Assembly: GCA_032358255.1 (NCBI GenBank)
Contig: JAULBX010001115.1
Span: 91,844-155,843 of the forward strand
From: Heterotrichella gracilis
Lineage: Eukaryota > Sar > Xanthophyceae > Tribonematales > Xanthonemataceae
Length of the DNA stretch: 64,000 nucleotides
Direction of reading: 5' to 3'
Part shown: piece after piece, positions 1-11,100 of the stretch
Layout: each line of letters begins with the position of its first letter
How positions within the stretch are numbered: position 1 is the stretch's first letter
Made by a program: the position numbers and the translations under genes
Notes under the pieces: generated by a model
Seen by the model: only the letters and a program-made list of their open reading frames with translations
What the model was told of the DNA's origin: nothing
Database searches by the model: none

Positions 1-289
1 ATATATAATTTATATCTTCAAGTTCCCATTTCAAATGGCAACCAACTGGGGTTTGAAACTTGAAGGACAGCGGATGCCGCGCGGATACGCATGTGTTGCT
101 GCAGCAGCTTATCACCTGACTGTTGCATGCACCAATACTTTTATGTGTATTGAAAGATCTTGAGTTTGCAAATTAAAATTTATTGCTCCAATGCACCACT
201 GCACGGCAGTGCCGCTGTGGGCCACATGTTTGAAAGTTCCCAACCTCCTGGAACAGGGCCTGCATCCTTGTAGTTTGTACATTTGCAGG

Positions 290-319
290 TGCAGTCTTCA
301 ACTGCAGTTGAAGACTGCA
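290..319. repeat. 30-nt perfect palindrome
   Basis: The 30 bases from 290 to 319 read the same on both strands, centred on CTGCAG at about 302-307. It has no spacer, and no flanking duplication was seen. It lies in non-coding DNA at the left of the window. Confidence 0.85.
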
Positions 320-324
320 TTCTT

Positions 325-358
325 CACATGTTACTGCCTGCCACATGTTACTGCCTGC
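325..358. repeat. 17-nt tandem duplication
   Basis: The 17-mer beginning CACATGTTAC at 325-341 is repeated immediately at 342-358 without mismatch. Confidence 0.9.
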
Positions 359-1152
359 CAGTTGGTTCCACCCATGCTTTGGTTTCAGTACATACAGTTG
401 CAACTGGGTCGTTGATTGACAATCAAGCATGACAATGTCATGGCATTTTAAATTGTTGAACAAAAGGTCGCTGTGACAGCTCTAAACAATTGTACTACAT
501 CCCACTAGGCTGCTGAGCAAAATGCTAATGGCCTGTTGATTGTATGCAGCAAAGTGCCCTGACAGGTGTCACACAGTGGCTTCTGTACACCTTCACGAGC
601 ACAGCAGTGCCAGCCGTTCTGGCTGATCGGTGCCCTGGTGCGAGCCAGTGGCCCCTTAACTACGCCTCTGTGCGTTCCCTTTCTTTCTTTCTTTCTCAGT
701 GACTCACTATATTATGCAACATGTTCTCTTTATGATAAATCATTGACGATCAATAGTTTGCAAATGGATTCCATGAAATCAATTCAGTAAAAAGCCAGCA
801 CAAACCTAATTGATCAACTGTCAGCCTCTCATGCATGCAGGCATGAAGCTTCGTGCACATGTGATGCATCTGCAAGACATAGTTCAGAACTGTAAGACTC
901 TGTCAGAATCCGCGTAATGCGGGAGTATGCTGCGGCCGCGCATGCAGCGCAGCCCTGACGTGGTGTACTCAACACTTAAAACGGCGCTGTGTTGCCGCGC
1001 GGGGTGCGCGGGCAGCCATTATCAAGGCATGATATGTGCGGCACGGGGTGGGGTCATGAGGTGCAGGTGCCTAAAAGGCTGGATCCTGTTGTTGTGGCAC
1101 GTGGTGCCCTGCACTTGCCCCCTCCCTGGTCCCTGCAGCCCCCCACTGGCAG

Positions 1153-2052
1153 TCACTCCCCGTCCTCCAGGGGCACGCTGCTGTCATCCCCTTCCCGCAG
1201 CGCCTGCACACACACCACACCACCCGACACAGGCATGAAGAGGGAGGGGGGGCACAGGGGGAAAGAGAGCAAGAGCGGGAATGCACAAACCCAGAGTCAG
1301 GGGCCGCATGTGCAAGCTTAAGGGCTTGCACCAGGGCATCACATCACAGGCATGAAGAGGGAGAGGGGCTTCAGGAAGAGAGAGAAAAAGACAGGGATCA
1401 TAGGAGTGCTCAAAAGCGGAGTCAGGGGCCGCATCTGGGTTTGTTGCCTACCTGCACCACGCGCTGCTCCGCAAAGCTCTGCAGCTCGTGTGCCTGCGGC
1501 GGGATGTTGCACGACAGCAGCACAGCCTTCTGGGTGCGACGGGCCAGGCGCGCTGCCAGGGTGGAGGCGTTGTGGCTGTTGGCCCCGGGCAGGAGGGTGG
1601 TGGAGGGGGGGAGGGCCTCCTGGGGGTGGGGTGGGTGGGATGAGTGGTAGGCAGCGGAGTATGCATGCTGGTGGTGCTGCTGTCAATCTTTCAGCCATGC
1701 CACGGGCACCTTTTTGTGGCAGCGCCCCCATGCATATACAGCTGTGGCTCTACGTGAGCCAGGCCAAGCAGTGCCATATGCATGGATATAGCGCCTGGCA
1801 AGAAGGCACTGCACTCGGCCCCCTTGATCCCAGCACCCAACCCCACCACGGCCCTCCACCCACCTGCTGCATGGGCGCCGCAGCCACCAGGTTCCCGCCC
1901 TCGGCTGCGTTGACGGACACCCACACGTACAGCTGGCGGGGCAGCTCCACTATCTGGAAGTGCACCTGGCAGTCGTGCACCTCCTCGGTGAAACACCGCT
2001 GGTTGAGCTGGGGAAGAGGAGGGGACGGAGCGGCGGGGGCGGGGGGCGCCAT
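1153..2052 (-). CDS. PSMG4: Proteasome assembly chaperone 4
   Basis: Three exons on the minus strand (2052-1864, 1619-1452, 1203-1153) join in phase 0 with GT-AG borders and give a 135-residue protein; the human family member is 123. Exon 1 carries FTEEVHDCQVHFQIVEL then LYVWVSV, matching the PAC4 core (F.E.V.D.QVHFQVMEL...WVG). Exon 2 carries LAARLARRTQKAVLLSCNIP, matching the family's LAQRLARKTNKQVFVSYNL. The last exon adds a short acidic tail. The family pairs with PSMG3 to help assemble the 20S proteasome alpha ring. The start is the ATG at 2052; a possible splice acceptor lies just after it (before LNQRC), so the first 15 residues are less certain. The gene is divergent from RRP8, with about 1 kb between. 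Confidence 0.85.
1231..1434. repeat. Imperfect direct repeat in PSMG4 intron 2
   Basis: Two related copies, 1231-1309 and 1348-1434, start with AGGCATGAAGAGGGA and end with GAGTCAGGGGCCGCAT, with diverged purine-rich middles. Both lie in the intron before the last PSMG4 exon. Confidence 0.75.
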
Positions 2053-3040
2053 GGTGGGGGGTGCGTATGGAGGCGGGTTCGGCTGTGGCTGTGGCTCAAG
2101 GGCAAGGTGGGGGCAGTGGGAGGAATGTCAGGGCAGAATTGAGCCCTTGATATTAGGACTGTTGTGCAACTGACACTAGGTACCTGCCAAGGCTGGAAAT
2201 AGGCGGGTTGCGGGGAAGATCACAGTCTTTGCAATCCCCCACGTAGCATGCATGCATCAGAATACACAGAGACTGCGCCGTGGGAACCTGACTGGCAACA
2301 CTGCGAGCAACGCACAGCAAAGGGCTACCCTCCGCAAGCCCCTCCTGGTTATTCACTGGCCATGCTGCGAGCAGGGGCACTTTGTGTCCGCAACGTGCCG
2401 TCAGCCAGTTTGCCTACCAGGCCAGGCAGGACCATGGTACTCGGGTGACCGACCTTCCGCGGCTCCCACTACCATACATGTTGCTGCAGCGCATGTGTTA
2501 AACAGGGTCCGCGGTCCGCTGAGCACTATTGTACGACTCGGACACTGGCCATGCAACTTGGGGTTGTCTCAGTCGTGGTAGTATCGCCCAACTTGGCTGT
2601 CATGGCGGCAGGAGCTAGCGGGGCGCATGCGTAGAGCCACCCCTGTCACTGGCTGGGTGGGCTTTCACAGACAAGCTGCGCTGTCGACGCCTGCACTGGT
2701 GCGAACCTGGCGCAGTTGCATGGTGTGGAGACAGGTGTAAAAGTCGTGTCTTGACGGTTCCCTGTAGCGTCCTGTTGGGGGCATGTAACACCTGACCTCG
2801 GGCTGACAAGCTAGCTCGGACGATTACCACTGATGGAGTGCATCTGCTTTGCTTGGACAGGTGCATGCTATCATTCTGGTGACTGATTGCGACACCCTCG
2901 GCATGCATGCATATGCCGCCAAGGACCTTGCACAGCACACCAACCCACAAATCCCCACCCCCAACCGCAGATATCAGTATCACACAGGTCCTGGTACGCA
3001 GTAGACCACATACAAGGGTTTTTACCGCTGCCGCACAGCC
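2053..3040. other. Divergent intergenic region, PSMG4/RRP8
   Basis: This stretch lies between two divergent gene starts and should hold both promoters. No TATA box or known element stands out. Several CATGCATGCAT strings occur (for example near 2247 and 2905). No coding region is supported. Confidence 0.6.
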
Positions 3041-6000
3041 ATGGAGCTGCTGATGGAGGTCCCGGACTGGGGTGGAGAAGCGTACCCCACGCTACCGGCT
3101 GATGGTGGGGTCAGTGGAGGTGGCAGTGGGGAACCCACGGGTGGCGGTGGTGGTGGCGGGAGCAGGCGTGCGCACAAGAAGCGGCTGCGGGTGGCGCTGC
3201 TGGCTGACCTGGTGGTGCGGGTGCAGGCGGGGGAGGGGGCGGCGGGGACTGTGGACGGGGCAGTGGGGGCTGGGGAGGGGAAGCCCTCCAAGAGGTTGCG
3301 CAAGGTGGGTGCGAATGGGGTGCCACTGCATTGCCGGGCAATGGATGAGACATACTGGCACCAGCACAGTGCATTGGCGGGTCAGTTGCATAACACAGGA
3401 CCACCCAGGGCGTACGGCTGACGCCTGGCAGGTCTTTGGGCTTCAACACCGTGCCATGTCCATACGCTACAAATGCTGGGGTAAGAAGGCATCCATGATT
3501 TGGTGAGGCATGTGGTAACGGTTGATATTCATCCCACAGGCTCCCAGAGACGCCACCCCCGCAGCAGGCAGCCTGACCCCGCCTGGCCATGAGGCTGGCG
3601 GCACCCAAGGCAGCAGGGAGGAGCAGGCAGCACCCTTGCAGGAGCCGGACAGCGCACCCAAGCACAAGAAGAAGAAGGGCAGAAGCGCTGAGCAGGAGGC
3701 TGCAGCCATGCCCCTAGGGCAGGACGACACTGGAGTGCTGCTGGGTGCACAGCTGCCTGGGGAGGATGCCGGGGGCCACCAGGGGAAGAGGAGTAAGAAA
3801 AAGAAGCAGAAGGAGCAGACAGGGGCGGGCGATGACCCCCAACAGGTGCGCCCACTGCCCTCAGAGGTGATCCCACCGCCCTCAGAGACCGCAGCGCCCA
3901 TCAGCGACACACAGCTAGGAGACCTGGCAGGCGAGCTGGCTCAGCCCAGCGCTGCCAAGCCCAAAAAGGCCAAGAACAAGTTCAAACGCGGTGTGGATGC
4001 AGACCTTGCGCCTGGCGAGGAGGGGCGGGTGGGTGGCAGTGGTGCAGTGCCAGCTGGCGGTGCGGCTGCGGCTGCAGGCAGTGGCAGCGGTGCAGAGGGT
4101 GGAGGGGGTGCCAGCCAGCCAGCCAAATCCAAGAGGAGCCGGAACAAGTTCAAGGCGCAGGCAGGGGGAGCTAGTGCTGTTGAGCTGGCGGGTGGTGGCG
4201 GTGTGCCCCCTGTGCTGCCCGGGGGTGCGGCACAGGTCGATGTGCGGGGTGCCGCGGATGGGCCTAGGGGTGCGCATGGACAGGAACAGCCCTCCACAGG
4301 CAAGAAAGGCAAAGCCAAGAAAGACCTGGCCAAGCAGAAGCCGGAGGCCAGCACTGTGTCTGCAGCTGCGACAGCCTCTGATGCGGTGCATGCTGCGGCT
4401 GCAGGTGGTGAGGCGCGCGCACAGCCATGGGGCACCCCCACGCAACTGCCTGCGCAGCCCAAGAAGGGCAAGGCCAAAACCAAGGCCATGCAGCAGGCAT
4501 TCGAGGAACCAGCGGCTGTGGCGGCACCTGCATCGGCGGCGCAAGATGCAGCGCCATGTGCCACCGGTGCGCAAATGCCTGTCCAGCCCAAGAAGGGCAA
4601 GGGCAAGGGGAAACAGCCACAGCAGGCAACCGAGCCCGCATCCGCTGCATCACCCGGTGGTGCCCCAGCGGCCCCCACTGGGCAGCATGGAGCCGACACC
4701 GCGCAGCCGCAGCCTGCGCAACCCAGCAAAAGCAAGCGCAAGTCCAAGCAGCAGGTACCCCATGTGGTGGCAGCTGCCACCCCAGCCGATGGCGCAGCAC
4801 ATGCACCCACTGATGGTACTGCACATGCGCCAGCTGCACCCGCTGCCCCGCATCCAGCAGATGCGCAGCCAGGGGACACCCGCACCCACCCTCAGCCTTC
4901 CCATCCCAAGAAAAATCAGGCCAAGTCCACGCAGCAGGCAGGGGATGCGCCAGCTGGTGGCGCGGCGCATTCGCAGCAGGGGAACAGCCACGCCAAACTA
5001 TGCGTTCCCCAACCCAAGGCACGCAAGGACGCGCCCCAGCAGGTGGCAGCCAGTGCCCCAGACACTCAGCCAGACCCCCCTGCTTCACCGTCCCCTCCTC
5101 CCGCCCCCGTGCCTCCCGTTGCCCAAGTCCTCCCCTCCTCGCGCTTCATGGGCAAGCTCCGGCTTCAGCTTGAGGGCAGCCGCTTCCGCTGGCTGAACGA
5201 GGCGCTCTACACCACGGGGGGTGAGGAGGCGCTGGCCATGATGAACAAGGACCCACATCTGTTCGAGCAGTACCACCAGGTGCGATAGAACCCTACGCAC
5301 CCTAGCCTATGGACATGTGCAGGTGCAAATATTAGACCCATTCAAATGGATTTCCCACTGTTGTTAACTCCTGTAAATGTCTCTAACTGAATGTTGGACA
5401 GCATATCCGCAGTGTGCCATTGTGTGTCCGTGTCCACATGCCCCTCTCTTCACCATGTGCAGCCTTGCACCCCCTGCCTGCCTCCTGCACAACCTTGTGC
5501 AACTCGGGGATACATGGGCAGCCATTCATGAAGCATCTCCATCGACGCATATCGAGAGTGTCCAGACTGTTACTCACATTCCCGCCCACTCGCAGGGGTT
5601 CCGCAGCCAGACTGCCCACTGGCCCGTGCAGCCCGTTGACCTGGCCATACGCTGGCTGCGCAAGCGCCCCAAGGGGAGCGCGGTGGCCGACTTTGGGTGC
5701 GGGGACGCCAAGATTGCTGCCAGCCTGCCCCAGCACAAGGTGCACAGCCTGGACCTGGTGGCGTGCGTGCCTGGGGTGGTGGCATGCAACATGGCGGACA
5801 CACAGCTGGGTGGGTGGGGAAGGGTGTGTGTGTAAAGCAGGGACGTGAAGCTGCGTGGATGGGGCAGGGTGGGTGTGTGTCTGTGTGTGGATGGGTGGGT
5901 GGGCGCGTGAGTGTGGGGTTGTAGGCATGTACAGCAGGGTGCATGTGTTGCGTTCCCTCAACGCAAGGTGGCGATGTATGTGCATGGATCACAGTGGCGA

Positions 6001-6859
6001 TCAGCGCACTTGCTGTTCTGCATGGAGATGCATCTCAAAGGGCCAGAACTCCTTCCCTTGCCGCTTCCCCATCCACTTGAACCCTTCTTCCCCTGCATGT
6101 CTACTGGCCCTGCCTAATAATTGCCATCCAGAGGGTATCGTCCTCATCACACACTCCTTCGTGGGCGCCCACCTCTTTACGCACCTCACAACCTCCTCTC
6201 ACCGCCTTGCAGCCAGCGCCAGCTTGGATGTGGCTGTGTTTTGCCTGGCCCTCATGGGCACAGACTACCCGGCATTCCTCACAGAGGCCGCGCGGGTGCT
6301 CAAGCCGGGGGGGTGGCTGTGGGTGGCTGAGGTGCGCTCAAGGTTCCCGGCGGGTGGCAGCGGAGGGGAGGAAGACACACAGCCCTTTGTACAAGCGCTG
6401 AAGCAGGTGGGGTGGCAGGGCATGAGAAAGGGGGGACGGTCTAGGCCCTGTTGCTCCAGCAAGGGTGCGGAGTGCTTGTGTGCATGTATGGGCTCGGTGC
6501 AGATTGGACTGCATGTATGCGGCTGGGTTTATTACAGCAGGGTGGTACACTGCGGTGCGCCTCTGCGCCCCCACTGGTCCTGTGCCTGTAGGTGTTGCTG
6601 CGGCCGGCAAATCAGCCTTCACATGCTGCACCTGCTGCCATAACCCGCTGTGCTGCCATTACCAGTACCCTTGCTGCTGCTGCTCAACACCCCCTGCCCC
6701 TGGGTGCATGTGCAGCTTGGCTTCTCGCTCAAGCGCAAGGACGCCTCCAACAGGATGTTTGTCATATTCGAGCTGCAGCGGGAGCGCCAGGTGGCGTGCG
6801 AGCAGGCGACTGCCATCAACTGGCCAGAGCTCAAGCCATGCCTGTACAAGCGCCGCTGA
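3041..6859 (+). CDS. RRP8: 25S/28S rRNA (adenine-N1) methyltransferase Rrp8
   Basis: Five exons (3041-3304, 3540-5279, 5596-5809, 6213-6406, 6716-6859) keep phase throughout and give 851 residues. Residues 669-851 are the Rossmann methyltransferase: GFRSQ..HWPVQPVD, SAM motif DFGCG at 700-704, DVAVFCLALMGTDYPAFL, RVLKPGGWLWVAEV.SRF, and the C-terminal LKPCLYKRR. The same order and wording are found in human and yeast Rrp8, which makes m1A in helix 25.1 of large-subunit rRNA in the nucleolus. The N-terminal 580 residues coded by exon 2 are Lys/Ala/Pro/Gln-rich and low complexity, with a recurring QPKKGK-like motif. They make the protein about twice the usual length (yeast about 390, human about 460). 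A candidate TGTAA lies at 7247. Confidence 0.95.
4456..5010 (+). repeat. Degenerate Lys-rich repeats in RRP8 exon 2
   Basis: About five spaced copies of a QPKKGKxK-type motif (QPKKGKAKTK, QPKKGKGKGK, QPSKSKRKSK, HPKKNQAKS, QPKARKDA), each followed by QQ-rich and Ala/Pro-rich spacers, recur across this part of the exon. The motif resembles nucleolar-localisation or rRNA-binding basic tracts, which is inference. Confidence 0.7.
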
Positions 6860-8163
6860 TTGGTGATGCGTTGGATGTGGCAGTGGGCAATGCCCTGCAC
6901 CCCCATCAATGGCACCTGCGCTTCAGGCCCTGCTTGCAAAAATGGCGCTCAACAGCGATGCATGCAGCGTGGCAGTGGGGTGGTGGTTTTGTGCGTTCCG
7001 GGAGGGGATACAGTGGGCGATGCTGGGCCACGCCGGGGATGGTGCATGGCACTGGCCACCCGAGTAGTCTCGGCGTTCCCTTGGTCACCAAGGCCACCAA
7101 GTTGGTGGGAGGGCGTTATGTGGCTGTATCTGCCTGGGCTACACATTGCAGATGTATACGCATGTGTTGTAAGGCGTGTTTAGGTATTTCTTCTGAGGGA
7201 TCACTGTCAGTTTCCAGCGAGCGCAGTGATGTTGAAGTCACGCCACTGTAAATGCCACTTTGGGCGATGGGCATACGCTCAAAATGACCAATGCCTCGAT
7301 GAGCAGCTACAGTGTTTCAGTTCTTCAAAACCAGGATTTTGAGATGGTCATGAACGAGTCAACCTGGGTTCAGTAAAGCATATACAAACAAACAAAACAA
7401 ATACAGGAGCATTGCCAATGATTAAAGGTATATTATTATTTTTTATATATAGCATTTAAACATTTAAAAGGCAAAATACATTTTAATTTGAAGCATTCAC
7501 CCTTGGCGAACAGTGGCTCATACATGCATATGCATGAGCTTTACATTTGCGGTTATAACCGTGAGCATTACCTCGTCTTGTCTTCCGTGCCGGAGGTATA
7601 GCCGTTGAGCTTCGCATCTAACCTCTGGTGCATGGATGGGCCATGCTTCGAAAGGCTCACTTCCCTAGTGTAGCTCAGTGCATACGAAGTCTTGGCGCCG
7701 TTTAAAAGGTATGGTCATAGTGAATATGTGTTGAAACTTGCGGGACATGTAACACGTTGTGCCAGTCAAGGCACCAAGGCGTGGGGTGTAATCTACAGAG
7801 GCCGCCAAGCTTCGTTCTTGTGAGATATTGATGCAGTTTTAGGTGGATACAAGTCCCCATTAACGTTTCCCTGTAGCAGTTGTCGACTATTAAAGAAACC
7901 TTCCTGCCTGTAGCTTGCTGGAGGGTCTTAGATCTGTGGCTTTGGACCATGTTCCACCAGCCCCACTGTTGTACCAGCTTGCACCACCACCCACCACCTG
8001 ATCCTAGAGGTTTTCTACATGTGTTGTGCTTCTGTCTGTTGTGGCTCCTGTACCTGCCTCACAACCAGTACCAATCAGCACTGGTTGTGCCCGCAGGGTG
8101 TGCTCCTACCCTGCTGGAAGTCCAACCTGACGCACCTGCTTTGGGGGACGCTCAGTCTCTGCC
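6860..8163. other. Intergenic, RRP8 to RING gene
   Basis: The region holds the RRP8 3' untranslated region with TGTAA at 7247, then an AT-rich stretch (about 7380-7500). No RNA gene or conserved coding region was recognised. The last few hundred bases are presumably the promoter and 5' leader of the downstream gene. Confidence 0.55.
7247..7251 (+). terminator. Candidate TGTAA poly(A) signal of RRP8
   Basis: TGTAA occurs 388 bases after the RRP8 stop codon. TGTAA is the usual chlorophyte polyadenylation signal, but a 5-mer is weak evidence alone. Confidence 0.35.
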
Positions 8164-11100
8164 ATGGCAAACGGGGCCATGCTGGATGATGACAACGATC
8201 CCCCTCCTCCACTGATTCCGCAAGGCAGTGAGGATGAGTCTAGTGGGTCCGAAGACAGTGATAGTGATAGTGACCCGCCTCCACCAATGGAAGATGAGCC
8301 TGAGGAGGACAGCGATGTGCCTCCTCCCATGGCTAGTGAAGCCAGTGAAGAGGAGTCGGGTGACAGCGACTCGGAGGAGAGTGACACGGAGGAACCACAG
8401 CCTGCTGCCAGTGCAAGTGCAAGCAAGCGGAGCCAGGCAGGGCAACAGCCCAAAGCCACAGAGCTAGAGCGAACAACCTCTGGGGACAGCACACCGCCAG
8501 AGTTAGCAACTGAGAGTGACAGCGGGGACTCAGATTCGTCCATTCGCCGCAGCTCAAAACGCCGGAATGCGCCACAAGCTAAGGGGCGCAAGCAGCCACC
8601 AAAAGCGGCGCCACCCGCTCCCAAAGTGGATGAGTCTGCCCCAGTGGTTGCCAAGTACAGGGGGTACCTCTCAGCGCAGCACATTGACTCTGGTGATGAC
8701 GGGCCACCAGGGTTGATGTCAGAGGACGAGGAGAGTCTGGCAGGGATGGATACGGACCTTGCTGGGGAGTCTTCAGCTGCCGGCAATGCCACCAACGTTG
8801 CATCAACCAACAGTGTTCAACCGCAAACACCACCGCACCCTCCCCAGCAGAATGGCGCAGAGCCCTTGTCACCTGAACCAGCGAGTTCCGCCTCAGCTAC
8901 TTCTCAAAGCAGCGAGGCAGCAGGTGCTCCCACAGCCCCTGCAGGCTCCTCGCTCACAGAGGCGCAGCAGCGGACTGCTGATGAGCGGGATGCCGCCTGC
9001 ACTAGAGAAGAAGCTGAGCGGGCAGCGGATCAAGCAGCTAGGGAGCTCCTTTTGGCAGAGGAGAAGGAGAGGGCACAGAAGGAGAAGGAGCAACTAGCAC
9101 AGCTTGCAAAGCTTGAAAGGCAGAGGAAAAAGAAGGAGAAGAAGAAGCAGCAGGAAGAGAAGAAGAAGGCTCGCAAGAAGGGCAAGCCTACCCCCGGCAC
9201 CAAACCAGCTGCCAACAACGGTGCCGAAGTAGACAACTCCAAGGATGGCAGCGAGAAGGATATGTCAGACAGCGACGACAGCGTCACAGATTCCACAACG
9301 CAACTTCCACCGCCCGTGCCATTGCCCGTTGCCCCCGATGCCGGGCCACCAGGACGTGCTCCCTCCACCACGCAACCAACTGTGGCTACAAGACCCGCAT
9401 TCCCAGTGGAAGCACTGCCTCTGCAAGGTAATGGCATGGAAGGGAGTGGCTTGCACACGTTTGTATTGCGTGCATTCGGATGGAGGCAGCATGCCCAATC
9501 TAGGTGTGTTTTCCCTTGCTGGTTAGCTAGGCGCATTGGGCATGGACCCGCCTGCCAGTGCACAGCCGTGGTGCAAACTTAGCCATGAAGGGCCGTCGAC
9601 GCCACAGTTTTGGCACATGATGTATTTGCAGGCGCGGCTGATGGTCAACGTAGACATGCGAGGATTGATGTGCCACCTCAACCCCCGGCTGGCAGTGACA
9701 TGGCCACAAGATTACCCCCTCCAGCACACTCCGCATCCACCTCTGCCCATCCCATTGCCACCCCGCCTGTACCTGTGCCACCTCCCGCAACAGCTGTGCC
9801 CCTGCCAGCATTTGCAGCAACACAACCACCTCGCGACATCACACCAGAAAGCCCTGCCCATTTGGTAAGCATGCAATTCCCACCCTTTGAAATTGAGGAA
9901 AATATAAGGGAATAAATTAAAGTTGAATAGACATAATCTACTGAGCTGGCGATGCAGGTTGGCCTCGTTTGTAAAAAGCACTATTAGCTGATCAAAGTGG
10001 CAGGTTGGGGTCAGGGTATGCATGTGGTTGTTTCTAGACAGATTTTAAATAGTTTGCCCCCACAGGGAGGCCACTTTCACCTCCAGGAAATGTTCAATCA
10101 AACAAGTTGGACTACACAAAAAATCCTGCAAATCTATATCGCTGGTACAGTACAATTGAGAAGTAGATTAGTTGCTTATTGAATCGCGACTCCTAACGTG
10201 CTCATTGGTTTGCAAGAACGGCGCACCTTGTCCAGTGACAATGAACTCTCCGTGGTTGTGCGTAGGTTGTGGAGCGTCTCACCCAAGCTGTGCAAAGCAA
10301 CGACATACAGGTCTTGAATTCGGTCATTCAAGGTGCTACTGATTGGCTCGCTGGGACTGGAGCATTGCTGGCCGCATATGCTGGCTTTGCAAGTGAGGTG
10401 AGCCGCCATGCAAGTCTTGTAACAGGCTTATTATCATTTGTGAGACAGGTTGGGCATGCAAGAGCTAGGCTGTGCGTGGTGCCATATGATTACAACTGCA
10501 TTACCCATGCGCGCCCCAGATGGGATGCATCCACCAATTGTGGCCACATACATGCAGGGCCACAATACAAAACGATTGCGAACCCTTACAGTGGCGGCCA
10601 AGTGCCATCCCCAGTGATAAGGCCCTCGTTGATCCATGTATGCCATTGAGCCCCAGTGTTCTTCCAGTCAGCCACACCCGTTTGAGACATGATCTCCAAT
10701 GTAAATCCCACCAATAACAAGCTGGCATGTGTTCAAATGATTGAATAGGTGCGAAACAAACTACGTGAGGCAAAAATGACTCAAAAGGCCTTCCTGCACC
10801 CTACTGGAGGCGTCGAATCGCCTGTAGGCATGGAAGCTGAGCGCCAACCTCAGCAGGTAGGTGCAATTGCCACTGGTGTTATTTATGGGCAATGTTTATC
10901 ATACAAGCCTCTCGCTGGGTCCATGTGCTGCGCTTGGTTGTGGTCCTTGTGTATATCCTTGTGTATGTTTGGTAGATGTAGCTGTGGCATACTGAATGGT
11001 CATGCCTGTGACACTGTTTTTGGTCATTGGTTGCAGACAGCAGCAGCACCATATCAAGCAAACGATGCCCGAGCGACTGCTTCCCGGGGACGAGGTGGGA

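Larger units (their letters stand above)
1..1152. other. Left-edge non-coding stretch
   Basis: No protein family is recognisable on either strand. The stretch holds a 30-nt perfect palindrome (290-319), a 17-nt tandem duplication (325-358) and, next to PSMG4, its presumed 3' untranslated region. Open frames here are short and show no codon pattern like that of the real genes. Confidence 0.6.

Noticed and set aside
1352-2173. 273-residue plus-strand open frame
   Set aside because: It is antisense to PSMG4, whose exons match a known family and splice in phase.
3941-4885. 314-residue minus-strand open frame
   Set aside because: It is the antisense shadow of the low-complexity RRP8 exon, and GC-rich repeats give long open frames on all strands.
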